A stretch of 64,000 nt of DNA. Origin: Thalassolituus maritimus. GTDB taxonomy: Bacteria; Pseudomonadota; Gammaproteobacteria; Pseudomonadales; Oceanobacteraceae. Shown here in pieces: positions 9,030 through 18,540 of the stretch. The position numbers were made by a program, and so were the translations under genes. Where the stretch lies: contig NZ_FTOH01000007.1 in NCBI RefSeq assembly GCF_900156675.1, positions 1 through 64,000 on the forward strand. The letters run 5' to 3'. Below the pieces are notes generated by a model, which did not search any database, was not told where the DNA came from, and saw nothing but the letters and a program-made list of their open reading frames with translations. Within the stretch, counting starts at the first letter, position 1, and every line of letters begins with the position of its first letter.

Positions 9030-9800
9030 ATGTTAGAGCAGCGTCGGGTCGATTATCTCAAGTCGATGGGCATCACAGTGTGGTTGCCCAGACGGGAGTT
9101 ACCTCATGCGCCAGCGTCTCGCTGGATGGCTGAGGACTCGCCGTCGGAGCGTCATGAGCATATTCACATCGAGTCGACGCACGATCATGCGCGCCCGGTT
9201 GCTGCAGCGGATCTGTTGCGGGCCGGCCAACCTATGCCAGCGCATCCTCAGGTGGCGGCAGAAATCGCCAACGAAGCTGCATCAGAGCCAGCAAGCCCTA
9301 CAGAGACTAAGCCTCTGACACCTGTTAGTTCAGAAGTAACTGGGCAGACAAGAGTTGCGCCAGTTCTTCCCTCTGCTTCCTCTGGCGAACCGCCGAGGTT
9401 TGCTCTGGAGTTTATGCAACTGAGCGGGTCAGGAATCTGGGTTGTTGATGCGAATATCCCACTTGAGCAGGTAACTCCTTTCGCCGGTAGGGTGCTGGCC
9501 GCGTTTGGAATGAAGCCGTCTGTGGTGCCTCAGCCAGTATCTTTCCGCTGGCCCTTTATAGAGTCTCGTCATCAGGATCAGAGTGAAGCTGTTGCGGTTC
9601 AGGCTCTGAAAGCTCAATGGCAGTATTTCAGCAGTCAGGGCGCCGGGTACGTTATTACCGTCGGTGAAAACGCTCAGAGCTGGATGAACAGAATAGACGT
9701 TAAAGAGCACTTTCATATTCCTGATCTGGAAGCACTGATGTCTTCAGCATCGGCCAAGCGTGCTCTGTGGCTGTCATTGTATGCTCTGGCAGAACGGTAG
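9030..9800 (+). CDS. holD: Probable DNA polymerase III psi subunit, long form
   Basis: A 256-aa protein directly upstream of rimI, the place holD occupies in E. coli. The N-terminus (RRVDYLKSMGITVWLPRREL) resembles the chi-binding start of E. coli psi, and the C-terminal ALWLSLYALAER resembles its RAALWQQICTYEHDF end. Between them are a ~70-residue Pro/Ala/Glu/Thr-rich linker (about 35-115) and a compact C-terminal domain. Psi links the clamp loader to chi and SSB. At nearly twice the length of E. coli psi, and with weak identity, it remains tentative. Confidence 0.55.
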   Translation: MLEQRRVDYLKSMGITVWLPRRELPHAPASRWMAEDSPSERHEHIHIESTHDHARPVAAADLLRAGQPMPAHPQVAAEIANEAASEPASPTETKPLTPVSSEVTGQTRVAPVLPSASSGEPPRFALEFMQLSGSGIWVVDANIPLEQVTPFAGRVLAAFGMKPSVVPQPVSFRWPFIESRHQDQSEAVAVQALKAQWQYFSSQGAGYVITVGENAQSWMNRIDVKEHFHIPDLEALMSSASAKRALWLSLYALAER

Positions 9801-9806
9801 GGGTCT

Positions 9807-10253
9807 ATGACTGATATCCGGGTAGGCGGGATAGAAGACCTTGATACGGTGATGGAAATTGAGCAAGCCGCTCATCAGTATCCATGGTCAGAAAAAATCA
9901 TGACGCGCTACCTGCGCAAGCCAGATTCCGTTTGGGTATTGGAGGTCGACGGTGAGCATTCCGCACATGCGGTAATCTCTGCTGTGGCTGATGAGGCAGA
10001 GTTGTTGATGATCAGCGTCAGGCCTGAAATGCAGGGGCGAGGGTACGGTAAAGCACTGCTTGCACGTGTAAGTCAGTGGCTGCAGGAGAAAGGTATTATT
10101 TCTTTCTTTCTCGAAGTCCGTGAGTCAAATGAGAGTGCCATCGGCCTATATGAGTCGCTTGGTTTCAATGAGGTCGGCAGGAGGCCTGGATATTATCCTC
10201 ACCCCGACGGCAGGGAAGATGCTTTGATTTATTCATTGGAGCTCTGTGACTAA
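9807..10253 (+). CDS. rimI: [Ribosomal protein S18]-alanine N-acetyltransferase
   Basis: A 148-aa GNAT enzyme that acetylates the N-terminal Ala of ribosomal protein S18. Visible motifs: IEQAAHQYPWSEKIM near the N-terminus, the acetyl-CoA loop RPEMQGRGYGKALL (about residues 72-85), EVRESNESAIGLYESLGF near 110-127, and the C-terminal GRRPGYYPHPDGREDALIY, all typical of RimI. It follows the holD-like gene by 6 nt and its stop overlaps the next start (TAATG), indicating one operon. Confidence 0.93.
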   Translation: MTDIRVGGIEDLDTVMEIEQAAHQYPWSEKIMTRYLRKPDSVWVLEVDGEHSAHAVISAVADEAELLMISVRPEMQGRGYGKALLARVSQWLQEKGIISFFLEVRESNESAIGLYESLGFNEVGRRPGYYPHPDGREDALIYSLELCD

Positions 10254-10912
10254 TGATCTCTGAACTCAGTAGCCATACTGCGTTAATTCTTTCCTGGCTG
10301 ATATCGGCCCCCCTCCTTTTTTATACGATCAAAACCATCAACTGGGCTGCATTTTCGCATCATTCCGGCGTACAGCATTTCTTTCTCGGGAGCCTGTTGG
10401 TCGTGTCCGGATTCTGGTTTATGCGGGCGGGAGTTCGTCCGGGGCTGGATTTTCATATTATTGCAGCCACGGCGCTGACGCTACTGATGGGGTGGCGCCT
10501 GGCGTTATTAAATATGGCTGTTGTACTGGTTGTGATGGTGTTTCTTGGTGTCATCGAGCCGGAGGCCTGGGCGTTATCTTTCCTGCTGGGTGCGGCAATT
10601 CCGGTATTCGCCGCCTATCAGTTTTTTCTGAATGTTTATCAGCGGATGCCACACAATCCGTTTATTTATATTCTCGTGGCAGGCTTTCTCAATGCTGGAT
10701 TTACACAGGTTGTCTATGCCTGCTCCGTGTCCGGCTGGTACTGGTTTGAAGGTATTTACACTCTGGAGCAGATCTGGCGGGATTATCTCAGGATGCTCCC
10801 CTTGATGATGTTCCCTGAGGGGATAACGAACGGGATGTTTATCGCCGGTATGGTCAGCTTCCATCCTCGTTGGTTAAGTACTTTCGACGAAGACTCGTAT
10901 TTCAATTACTGA
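10253..10912 (+). CDS. CbiM-like integral membrane protein (COG3235 type)
   Basis: A 219-aa inner-membrane protein with about six hydrophobic segments. The C-terminal LMMFPEGITNGMFIAGM followed by VSFHPRWLSTFDEDSYF is characteristic of a proteobacterial family usually annotated as 'energy-coupling factor ABC transporter permease' (CbiM-like). The expected ATPase and T-component genes are not next to it, so transport is not shown. The start overlaps the rimI stop by one base. It converges with regA, with only 26 nt between the stops. Confidence 0.7.
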   Translation: MISELSSHTALILSWLISAPLLFYTIKTINWAAFSHHSGVQHFFLGSLLVVSGFWFMRAGVRPGLDFHIIAATALTLLMGWRLALLNMAVVLVVMVFLGVIEPEAWALSFLLGAAIPVFAAYQFFLNVYQRMPHNPFIYILVAGFLNAGFTQVVYACSVSGWYWFEGIYTLEQIWRDYLRMLPLMMFPEGITNGMFIAGMVSFHPRWLSTFDEDSYFNY

Positions 10913-10938
10913 ACAGTATTTTAAATACTCAAAAAATA

Positions 10939-11460
10939 TTAGCGCGGAGCATATTTCTGGAGTTTTCGTTGCAGGGTCCGGCGATGCATATTCAAGGCTC
11001 TGGCGGTCGCTGAAATATTACCGTCGTTTTCATTCAGAACTCGTTGAATGTGCTCCCACTCCATCCTGTCGACACTCATCACCTCTGCTTGCTGATCACC
11101 TACAGGCTTGCCTTCAAAAGTAGAAATAAGATCCTGCAATGTTGCAGGTTTATGCAGATAGTTGTCGGCCCCACGCTTCACGGCTTCGACTGCGGTAGGA
11201 ATGCTTGCATAGCCTGTAAGAACGATAATCGACGCATCAGGCCAGCGCTGTTTCATTGGAGAAATAAGATCAAGACCAGAGCTGTGCTCAAGCCGTAGAT
11301 CAAGGATGATTCGCTGTGGGGCATTTGCAGGGTCGTTCAGATTATCCAGCTCGTCCGGGCTACGGATGAAGGTCGCTTCAGCGCCACTTCGTTCAAGGCT
11401 GCGGCAAAGCACCCGCCCGAAATGTTCATCATCATCAATGATCAGATAACGTAATGTCAT
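10939..11460 (-). CDS. regA: RegA/PrrA/RoxR-family redox response regulator
   Basis: A 173-aa regulator. The receiver has the acidic pair in LIIDDDEHFG, the phospho-acceptor Asp in IILDLRLEHSSG (about residue 54), Thr in VLTGYAS and Lys in LHKPAT. The C-terminal ~45 residues are a Fis-type helix-turn-helix (NISATARALNMHRRTLQRKL), the signature of the RegA/PrrA/ActR/RoxR group. These regulators control respiration and redox genes. Its start overlaps the end of regB by 4 nt, so the pair is translationally coupled. Confidence 0.9.
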   Translation of the reverse strand: MTLRYLIIDDDEHFGRVLCRSLERSGAEATFIRSPDELDNLNDPANAPQRIILDLRLEHSSGLDLISPMKQRWPDASIIVLTGYASIPTAVEAVKRGADNYLHKPATLQDLISTFEGKPVGDQQAEVMSVDRMEWEHIQRVLNENDGNISATARALNMHRRTLQRKLQKYAPR

Positions 11461-12662
11461 ACGTTGACCCTCCGCGTCACGATGGGGAGTTTCAAGTGAC
11501 TCAGGCTTCCGCCCGAATTCAGGGCTTTAAGATGAATACTGCCTCCAAACTGCTCAATGCTGGCATTACTCAGGTAAAGGCCGATTCCCATCCCGTGTTC
11601 TTTCTGACTGGCAAATACAGCCTCTTCGCTGATGTGACTGGCTGCTTCCGGGTCTGGCTGAATAATATCGAGTTCCCAGAAGTCAGAGGTTGCGCGCGAA
11701 CGCAACTGCACGGGTCTCTGCCCAGCTTCGGCGGCGTTATCGAGCAGGTTTAATAATGCCTGATCAAGAAGCGGAGACGCCGGAATGAGAGCGGTTGCCT
11801 TGCAATCCAGCTCATCCCATAAGGCATGGGGTTTACTCAACCGCCAGCGGTGGAGTTGGCGTAATAGCCACTCCTCGGCATCGTGTTCTGAATGGGCGTT
11901 GCTTTGTCGGCCCGCCATTGCCAGCTGCTGCAGTGAATGTCGGCAACGCTCCACCTGCTGGCGCATGACCGTAATATCTTCATCGCTAACCTCGTGTTCG
12001 GTGGCTTCGTCGAGAAGCATATCCAGGGTCATCAGGGGTGTGCCCATTTCATGAGCGGTGCCTGCCGCGAGCGTAGCGATACCAATGAGTTGCTCGTTCT
12101 TTAGTTGTCGCTCCCGCAGAGCCTGAATCTCAACAACATGTCGTTGTCGATCACGCACCAGTGCGGGCAGAAACGCGGCGATAATAAGAGTACTTAGAAC
12201 AAAGGTCAGCCACATGCCCCCAAGGTGCCAGTCAAACAAGGAGCCTTTACCATCCATGCCCATCGCCAGCGGTGTATACCACTGCGTCAGTACGCTGTAA
12301 TCCAGAATCAGTGTGCCGGCCACTATGAGTGCTCGATAGCGGTTAAGGCTGTAGGCCGAGACAACCATCAACACCAGAAAGTACGAGATCACAGGGTTTG
12401 TCGCCCCTCCACTGAAAAACAGCAGTGCTGTCATCAGCTGGGTTTCGGCGACAATATTCAGCAACAGGGCGTCTTGCCCCATTCGTCTTGAAGCTTGCCA
12501 GAACGGTAGGGCGATCAGTGGGATATAGCCTGCGAGCACCCACCAGATGATGGGCGGCAGATTAAAGCCCACGAATGCGAGCCAGAACAGAAGTACGAGC
12601 CAGATCAGAGCGACCGAAAACCTGAGCAGGCCGAGGCGCGTGAGCGTATTACCAAAATTCAA
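11457..12662 (-). CDS. regB: RegB/PrrB/RoxS-family sensor histidine kinase
   Basis: A 401-aa membrane kinase. About six hydrophobic segments fill residues 10-170. The H-box GTAHEMGTPLMTLDMLLDE holds the phospho-His, and HEMGTPL is the RegB-type form. The C-terminal ATPase has LLNLLDNAAEAGQ (N-box) and GMGIGLYLSN (G-box). RegB kinases sense redox state through ubiquinone or a conserved Cys; I did not find the classic redox box Cys, so the signal is uncertain. It is encoded upstream of regA in one operon and diverges from the desaturase gene. Confidence 0.88.
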   Translation of the reverse strand: MNFGNTLTRLGLLRFSVALIWLVLLFWLAFVGFNLPPIIWWVLAGYIPLIALPFWQASRRMGQDALLLNIVAETQLMTALLFFSGGATNPVISYFLVLMVVSAYSLNRYRALIVAGTLILDYSVLTQWYTPLAMGMDGKGSLFDWHLGGMWLTFVLSTLIIAAFLPALVRDRQRHVVEIQALRERQLKNEQLIGIATLAAGTAHEMGTPLMTLDMLLDEATEHEVSDEDITVMRQQVERCRHSLQQLAMAGRQSNAHSEHDAEEWLLRQLHRWRLSKPHALWDELDCKATALIPASPLLDQALLNLLDNAAEAGQRPVQLRSRATSDFWELDIIQPDPEAASHISEEAVFASQKEHGMGIGLYLSNASIEQFGGSIHLKALNSGGSLSHLKLPIVTRRVNV

Positions 12663-12745
12663 TCCGATGACCCCTGACTTCCGGACAAAGTGGCATTTTC
12701 ATTGAATTTACAGCATACCACTTACAGCAGGAGTATTCTGGAAAG

Positions 12746-12757
12746 AGGTCATGACCT
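12746..12757. promoter_or_regulatory. Palindrome between regB and desaturase
   Basis: A perfect 12-bp palindrome, AGGTCATGACCT, in the 164-bp divergent region, with a partial repeat (GAGTCATGCC) 2 nt later. This is a plausible operator for one or both promoters. The regulator is not known. Confidence 0.4.
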
Positions 12758-12826
12758 GAGTCATGCCTGATCGCGAAACACCCCGTGCCTTTACTTCTGG
12801 CACCGACGGACAGGGGAGGGATGCGT

Positions 12827-13816
12827 ATGTGGTTCTCAAGACAGGTGCTGGCACTGCGCTACAGAGATGCATTTGTGCCCAGTTTTATCGCCCTGACGTA
12901 CGTTCTTCTTGGGTATTCATCAGGGCTGTTTCTTCTCTCGCTAGGGAATATCGCCCTTTGGCTGGTGGGAACCCTGCTGCTTGCACATGCTCTGATCATT
13001 GCGGCGTACCTTATTCACGACCTCACACACAATGCTCTGTTTGCCCGCCCTGAAACGAATGAGCGTCTGGGACTATTGTTGGCCTGGCTCACCGGGGCCT
13101 GCTACTCAAACTATCGGGAGTTACGCCAGAGTCATATGAGGCATCATGTGCAACGTATGGATGTGGTCGCGGTAGATTACAAGGCCTGGCTTAAGAAGCA
13201 TCCTGTCCTGCGCAGGACAGTGGAAATACTGGAGTGGTGTTACCTTCCGACGGTGGATCTGATGATGCACGGGCTGGTGATCGTCGCGCCTTTTGTGTTT
13301 CCGGGGCACGCGCACCGACGCTGGTATGTGCTGAAGACGTTACTGGTCAGGATCTGTCTGTTTACCATTCTGTTTTTGATATCGCCCTGGGCTTTGCTGG
13401 GTTATGCGCTCGCGTATGTCCTGATGATTCACGTGCTTCGATTTATGGACATGCACCAGCACACCTATGATGTCGCCTACGGCAGCACCGATGGGCATGC
13501 CCGTCCTGATGCTGAATTCGAACAGCAGAACACCTATTCTAACCCCTTGGGGCGCTCCGCCTTGTTGAACTTGCTGGTGTTGAACTTCGGCTATCATAAT
13601 GCCCATCATGAGCAACCCACTGTGCCCTGGTACCGACTACCGGAGCTTCATCGAAGCCTCTACGGTGACAGCTGTGAGCAGCAGTTATCGGCCAAAGACC
13701 TGTTGCGAAATATGCACAAGTACCGCGTATCCCGGGTGATGTCAGGGACTACTGCCGATGGAGACAGGCCCGGGTTCTCGGGTCTGTACGGCGTGTCATT
13801 CCTGACCGTTCTCTGA
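12827..13816 (+). CDS. Membrane fatty acid desaturase
   Basis: A di-iron desaturase introducing double bonds into acyl chains. The three histidine boxes are visible: HDLTH (about residue 66), HMRHH (about 103) and, near the C-terminus, HNAHH. Several hydrophobic spans lie between them. The ATG at 12827 (329 aa) is preferred over GTG 12785 because GGGGAGG lies 7 nt before it. It is divergent from regB/regA, which suggests oxygen- or redox-linked control of membrane fluidity, though this is inference. Confidence 0.87.
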   Translation: MWFSRQVLALRYRDAFVPSFIALTYVLLGYSSGLFLLSLGNIALWLVGTLLLAHALIIAAYLIHDLTHNALFARPETNERLGLLLAWLTGACYSNYRELRQSHMRHHVQRMDVVAVDYKAWLKKHPVLRRTVEILEWCYLPTVDLMMHGLVIVAPFVFPGHAHRRWYVLKTLLVRICLFTILFLISPWALLGYALAYVLMIHVLRFMDMHQHTYDVAYGSTDGHARPDAEFEQQNTYSNPLGRSALLNLLVLNFGYHNAHHEQPTVPWYRLPELHRSLYGDSCEQQLSAKDLLRNMHKYRVSRVMSGTTADGDRPGFSGLYGVSFLTVL

Positions 13817-13974
13817 AGCTGCCTCGCGCCGCGGTTCAGGCACTGTTGCTGGCGTTATTAACGGTGCTGGTAACGGCGCCATTATCGACGTAGTTGCGTG
13901 CTTCAACCTTTGCGCTAATTTTGCGATAATCCGCCCCCTTCTGAATAACACACTTCTCCGGGCCGGATCTCAAT

Positions 13975-15660
13975 ATGAAACCTCAGATTGCCGAGTTACT
14001 TAGTGCCGCTGTCAGCGTTCTGAAAGAGCAGAATGTACTTCCAGCAGACCTTGAACCGCGAATTCAGGTCGATAACACCCGCGATAAAGCACACGGTGAC
14101 CTGGCAACCAATCTGGCGATGATGCTGGCAAAGCCTGCTGGTAAGAATCCACGTGAGCTTGCCCAGCTGGTGGTCGATGCGCTGCCAGAAAGCAGCCTCG
14201 TCGAAAAAACCGAAATCGCTGGCCCAGGTTTTATCAATTTCTATCTGAGTGATGAATCAACGTCGTCACTGGTTAAGGCCGTTCTGGATCAGAAAAACGA
14301 CTATGGTCGCTCTGATGTTGGCCAGGGCAAAAAGGTGCAGGTCGAATTTGTGTCGGCCAACCCAACCGGGCCACTGCATATCGGTCATGGTCGTGGTGCC
14401 GCGGTCGGTGACTGCCTGTGCCGCTTGCTCGAAGCAACCGGCTGGGATGTGACGCGCGAGTTCTACTACAACGATGCAGGTCAGCAGATTAACAACCTGG
14501 CCCTTTCAGTACAGGCGCGCTGCAAAGGCCTGACACCGGATGACCCTAGTTGGCCGGAAGACGGCTATCGCGGAGAGTACATCATCGATCTCGCCGAAAG
14601 CTTTATGCGAGGTGATACCGTATCGTCTGAAGATCAGAGCTTCACAGGCACGAAAGACGCTGAAGACCTTGAAGGTATCCGCCACTTTGCCGTTGCCTAC
14701 CTGCGGAACGAGCAGGATCTTGATCTGAAAGCTTTCGGTGTCGACTTTGATGTCTACTTCCTTGAATCCTCGCTCTACACCGAGGGCAAAGTCGAAGAAG
14801 CCGTTCAGACGCTGATTAAAAATGGTTACACCTACGAAGATGGCGGGGCTCTCTGGCTGCGCACCACCGACTTTGGCGACGACAAAGACCGTGTAATGCG
14901 TAAAACAGACGGTGGTTACACCTACTTCGTACCGGATGTGGCCTACCACCTGAACAAATGGCAGCGTGGTTTTACTCGCGTAATTAACGAGCAGGGTGCC
15001 GATCACCACTCAACCATTACCCGTGTGCGTGCAGGTCTACAGGCGCTGAAGGCTGGTATTCCAGAAGGCTGGCCGGGTTATGTACTGCACCAGATGGTGA
15101 CAGTGATGCGTGGTGGTGAAGAAGTTAAGATCTCCAAGCGTGCGGGCAGCTACGTTACTCTGCGTGATCTGATCGACGAAGTCGGTCGCGATGCCACCCG
15201 TTACTTCCTCGCAGCCCGTAAGGCCGATGGTCAGCTGACGTTTGATATCGACCTGGCGCGCTCTCAGTCGTCGGACAACCCTGTGTACTACGTTCAGTAC
15301 GCGCATGCGCGGGTATGCTCGATTTTCCGCAAACTGGCTGAAGCAGGTCAGAGCTGGGATGCTGAAACGGGACTTGCGGCTTTGGGCGCTCTGACGCTTG
15401 AGACAGAAAAAGAAATGATGGTTAAGGTCGGTCGCTTCCCTGAAGTCGTGCGTCGCGCCGCCGATGCGAGCGAACCTCATCAGATTGCTAACTTCCTGAG
15501 AGAACTGGCCGGTGATTTCCACACCTGGTACAACTCAGAGAAAACCCTGGTAGATGATGCCGACCTGCGTAACGCGCGTTTGGCTCTGGCGGAGTCTGTG
15601 CGTCAGGTTCTGCATAACGGCCTGTATCTTTTGGGTGTCAGTGCACCGGAAGAAATGTAA
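13975..15660 (+). CDS. argS: Arginyl-tRNA synthetase
   Basis: A class I aminoacyl-tRNA synthetase of normal length (561 aa). An N-terminal Add-1 domain recognises the D-loop. The signature [20 protein letters not shown] (HIGH motif) lies near residue 125, and the KMSKS-equivalent region is [17 protein letters not shown] near 385. The C-terminal anticodon-binding DALR domain ends the protein. It is followed 65 nt downstream by an FtsN-like gene, a common arrangement in gammaproteobacteria. Confidence 0.98.
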   Translation: MKPQIAELLSAAVSVLKEQNVLPADLEPRIQVDNTRDKAHGDLATNLAMMLAKPAGKNPRELAQLVVDALPESSLVEKTEIAGPGFINFYLSDESTSSLVKAVLDQKNDYGRSDVGQGKKVQVEFVSANPTGPLHIGHGRGAAVGDCLCRLLEATGWDVTREFYYNDAGQQINNLALSVQARCKGLTPDDPSWPEDGYRGEYIIDLAESFMRGDTVSSEDQSFTGTKDAEDLEGIRHFAVAYLRNEQDLDLKAFGVDFDVYFLESSLYTEGKVEEAVQTLIKNGYTYEDGGALWLRTTDFGDDKDRVMRKTDGGYTYFVPDVAYHLNKWQRGFTRVINEQGADHHSTITRVRAGLQALKAGIPEGWPGYVLHQMVTVMRGGEEVKISKRAGSYVTLRDLIDEVGRDATRYFLAARKADGQLTFDIDLARSQSSDNPVYYVQYAHARVCSIFRKLAEAGQSWDAETGLAALGALTLETEKEMMVKVGRFPEVVRRAADASEPHQIANFLRELAGDFHTWYNSEKTLVDDADLRNARLALAESVRQVLHNGLYLLGVSAPEEM

Positions 15661-15725
15661 TCGGTCACAGTAATACCGGAAGAGTATGGTAGTGTGATCG
15701 CGAAAGTATTTCCCTGGGTAAGTTG

Positions 15726-16268
15726 ATGTCTGATAACAGCTCTAAAGTACCGGCCTGGGTGTGGGTAACCACACCCGCTATCGCTATCGGTTTTGTCGGT
15801 TTTATTTTTTATCTCTCGACGATTCCGGCGGGCGACGAACTCGAAGCCGTTCGTGGTGATGCGCGTAAAGTACTTGAAGAAAGCGCGGCAAAAGCTCGCG
15901 AAGACGCGGCTATAATCGAGAGTAAGGTGAAACCTTCTTATGATTTTTACCGCCTGCTGGAAAAGCAGACCGTTGAAGTACCTGACGTCGAAGAGTACAA
16001 ATCGACCCCAAAAGACGCTGCCGCCAAGTATGAGTATCGTCTTCAGGCAGGCTCGTTCCGCTCAGACAGTGATGCGGACCGTATGCGTGCAGAGCTGATT
16101 CTCGAAGGCTTACCCGCTTACCTTGAAAGCAGTGCGGTCAATGGTTCAACCTGGCACCGTGTATTTGTCGGACCTTATACCGACCGCTCCAAACTCAATA
16201 AAGCTCAGGACATTCTCGTCAGCCGTAATGTCAGCCCACTGGTGCTGAAACAGAAAGTCAGCGACTGA
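15726..16268 (+). CDS. FtsN-like SPOR-domain protein
   Basis: A 180-aa bitopic protein. The ATG at 15726 is taken rather than TTG 15723. A short cytoplasmic tail, one membrane segment (about residues 11-32), a charged helical stretch, and a C-terminal SPOR domain (from YEYRLQAGSFRSDSDADRMR) that binds denuded septal peptidoglycan. The domain order and the place after argS fit a short FtsN, which activates cell division. The usual hslVU neighbours are absent. Confidence 0.85.
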   Translation: MSDNSSKVPAWVWVTTPAIAIGFVGFIFYLSTIPAGDELEAVRGDARKVLEESAAKAREDAAIIESKVKPSYDFYRLLEKQTVEVPDVEEYKSTPKDAAAKYEYRLQAGSFRSDSDADRMRAELILEGLPAYLESSAVNGSTWHRVFVGPYTDRSKLNKAQDILVSRNVSPLVLKQKVSD

Positions 16269-16349
16269 GATCAATTACAGGCTGGCTTTACCTTGCCGGG
16301 CTTCCCGGGCTGTGTAACATTGAACACATAGCCCTCAGAGGAATCGTCC

Positions 16350-17216
16350 ATGGCATTGGAAACCCACACTCACTTCTACAGTGTTGAGACACCCGAAGGT
16401 CGTAAGCAACTGGCTTTCCAGATGTGGCAGCGATCTGCCTCTGAGGCAGCCCCTGTTTTGATCTGTGTTCACGGGCTTACCCGAAATCGCCATGATTTTG
16501 ACGAAATAGCCTCTGCGCTCGCCTCCCATTATCGTGTGGTCACGGTAGATATGATCGGCCGCGGTGACAGCGACTGGCTGAGCGACCCTAGTCACTACGG
16601 ATATCCGCTCTATGTCAGCCTTATGCAGCAGCTGATGACTCACCTCGCAGACATCACAGGCGAAGACCGTTTTGACTGGCTCGGTACTTCAATGGGGGGC
16701 CTGATCGGTATGATGATTGCAGCCAGTCCGGCGACTCAGATAGACCGTCTGGTGCTTAATGACATCGGCCCCGAGATCCCGGTGGCTGGGTTAAAAAGGT
16801 TGGCGGATTATGTTGGGCAAGCGCCTGCCTTTTCGTCACTGGGAGAGGTAGAAGACTATCTGCGTGTCATTGCTGCCGGGTTTGGTCAGTTGACCGATGC
16901 TCAGTGGCGCACAATGGCGACTCACGCTGCGCGTAAGGACGAATCAGGTAACTGGCGGCTGACCTATGATCCCGCGATCAGTAATGCGTTTGACGGTCTC
17001 AGTGAGGATATCGATCTGACCGGTATCTGGAAGTTGCTATCCTGCCCTGTGCTGGTGATCCGGGGAGAGCAATCAGACCTCCTGACCGAGGAGGGGCTGG
17101 CACGTATGTGTGAGCGGCAGAATACCTACCATGTCACTATTCCTAACGCGGGTCATGCGCCGGCCTTATTGTCGGACGAAGAGATCTCTGCAGTGCGCGA
17201 TTTTTTGACGACGTAA
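16350..17216 (+). CDS. Alpha/beta-fold hydrolase
   Basis: A 288-aa alpha/beta hydrolase. The oxyanion-hole HGLTRN lies near residue 41, the nucleophile elbow GTSMGG gives Ser114, and NAGHAP near 270 supplies the catalytic His. RGDSDW near 71 is typical of this subgroup. No signal peptide, so it is probably cytoplasmic. AGAGGA about 10 nt before the ATG supports the start. The substrate cannot be told from sequence; small esters or lactones are common for this family. Confidence 0.88.
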   Translation: MALETHTHFYSVETPEGRKQLAFQMWQRSASEAAPVLICVHGLTRNRHDFDEIASALASHYRVVTVDMIGRGDSDWLSDPSHYGYPLYVSLMQQLMTHLADITGEDRFDWLGTSMGGLIGMMIAASPATQIDRLVLNDIGPEIPVAGLKRLADYVGQAPAFSSLGEVEDYLRVIAAGFGQLTDAQWRTMATHAARKDESGNWRLTYDPAISNAFDGLSEDIDLTGIWKLLSCPVLVIRGEQSDLLTEEGLARMCERQNTYHVTIPNAGHAPALLSDEEISAVRDFLTT

Positions 17217-17277
17217 CCGAATGTAAGGCTCGCAAACAACAAAAAGCCACAGACTGTATCTGGAAGAATTACCGCTC

Positions 17278-17427
17278 ATGGTTCTTACTATAAACAGTCG
17301 TTCAATGGTTTCAGGATTGCGGGCAATGGAAGAAACAGAACTCAGCCAACCGGCGTTTTTACATGTTCACATTATCGGTGCGTTCGCGTCAGCCAGCATA
17401 CTCATGTTGGTGATGTTAGTGGGCTGA
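17278..17427 (+). CDS. Possible 49-aa single-span membrane protein
   Basis: An ORF in the gap between the hydrolase and the DUF4382 gene. The N-terminus is polar and the last ~25 residues (IIGAFASASILMLVMLVG) would form one membrane helix running to the C-terminus. The ribosome site is poor (GGAAG about 12 nt upstream). The coherent hydrophobic tail is the only support, and it may not be expressed. Confidence 0.25.
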   Translation: MVLTINSRSMVSGLRAMEETELSQPAFLHVHIIGAFASASILMLVMLVG

Positions 17428-17481
17428 AAAGGGGAGGGGGTGTAGTGGCACCTCCTTGTGCCATAACTTGCGTCGAAACGC

Positions 17482-18384
17482 TTATTCAGGGTTAGCATCT
17501 ACCGTTACTGTACCGTCGGTTTCGATGGTAACTACCGCACTTACGAAGCTGAAACCTTCGCCCTGACCAAATTCTTCGTCATCCACTTCCGGATCATCCA
17601 GTTCAGCCTGACATGTCACAGCGACAGTGTAATCGCCTGGTGTCAGGTAAGACGCTGTGTACGAAAGTTCAGCATCGACTGACGCTGTTGCCACTGGCTC
17701 GTCATCGGTTCCCAGGTCGTCTGGTTCTGTAACCTCACCTTCATAGACATACACGGCTTTCGTGTCTTCGCTGTTGCAAAGTTCAGAAGATAAGGTGCCG
17801 GTAATTGAACCGTAATCGGCCAGATCAATTAAACGGATCGTCGGACGAAGCTTGTATTCACCGGTACCTGTCACTGTAATCGCCTTACGCAGGTCGAAGT
17901 CCAGCATGAAAGAGACTGACTCATCGGCAGTCACAGTGAAACCACTGACGAGTTTCAGACCCGTCTGCTCGCCGCTTGGAATCTCAAGCTCAAACGAGCC
18001 ATCGGCAAATGAAATATAAGTATCGCTATTTCCTTCGGTGTCTACCATCAAGCGGATCTGTGAATATTCACCTGCTTCAACTTCAAAGTCAGTGAATAGT
18101 TCCACGCTGTTGCCAGCCTGATAATCCAACAGGTTAATCTGCTTTGGCTCATCGAACGTCAGTTCTTCCTGTGTTTCATCATCTTTAATCAGAACAACAC
18201 CAGAGAACTGAACATATACGCCAAGTGCTGAATTTACCGGCGCATCGGTCACACTCATGGATACTTTACCGGTCTCGCCGTCATCATCATTACTGCTGCT
18301 ATCACCACCGCAGCCAGTCAGAATTAAAGCCGACGTCGCGACTGCCAGAAGTGACGGTTTCAGTGAACCAGAAGAAATAAACAT
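17482..18384 (-). CDS. DUF4382 lipoprotein
   Basis: A 300-aa lipoprotein with a signal peptide ending in the lipobox LTGC (Cys ~25), then a Ser/Asp-rich tether and a DUF4382 domain (about 38-190). KVSMSVTDAPV at its start is the domain's usual opening, and LRPTIRLIDL closes it. The C-terminal ~110 residues hold a carboxypeptidase-regulatory-like beta sandwich with two Cys. The function of DUF4382 is unknown; calcium- or surface-related binding is possible given the acidity. Monocistronic. Confidence 0.85.
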   Translation of the reverse strand: MFISSGSLKPSLLAVATSALILTGCGGDSSSNDDDGETGKVSMSVTDAPVNSALGVYVQFSGVVLIKDDETQEELTFDEPKQINLLDYQAGNSVELFTDFEVEAGEYSQIRLMVDTEGNSDTYISFADGSFELEIPSGEQTGLKLVSGFTVTADESVSFMLDFDLRKAITVTGTGEYKLRPTIRLIDLADYGSITGTLSSELCNSEDTKAVYVYEGEVTEPDDLGTDDEPVATASVDAELSYTASYLTPGDYTVAVTCQAELDDPEVDDEEFGQGEGFSFVSAVVTIETDGTVTVDANPE

Positions 18385-18540
18385 ACATACTCCAAAATCA
18401 ATGAGGTTACTTATCTGTACGCGTATTTATCTAAAGGTTCCTATATTTTTTACGGAACTTTTCGTTGAAGTGGTGTGGGTCGATCTATCATCAAGCAATA
18501 CACGGCTGTAGGCAGCTCTGCTCACCATACGTCGCGGTGG

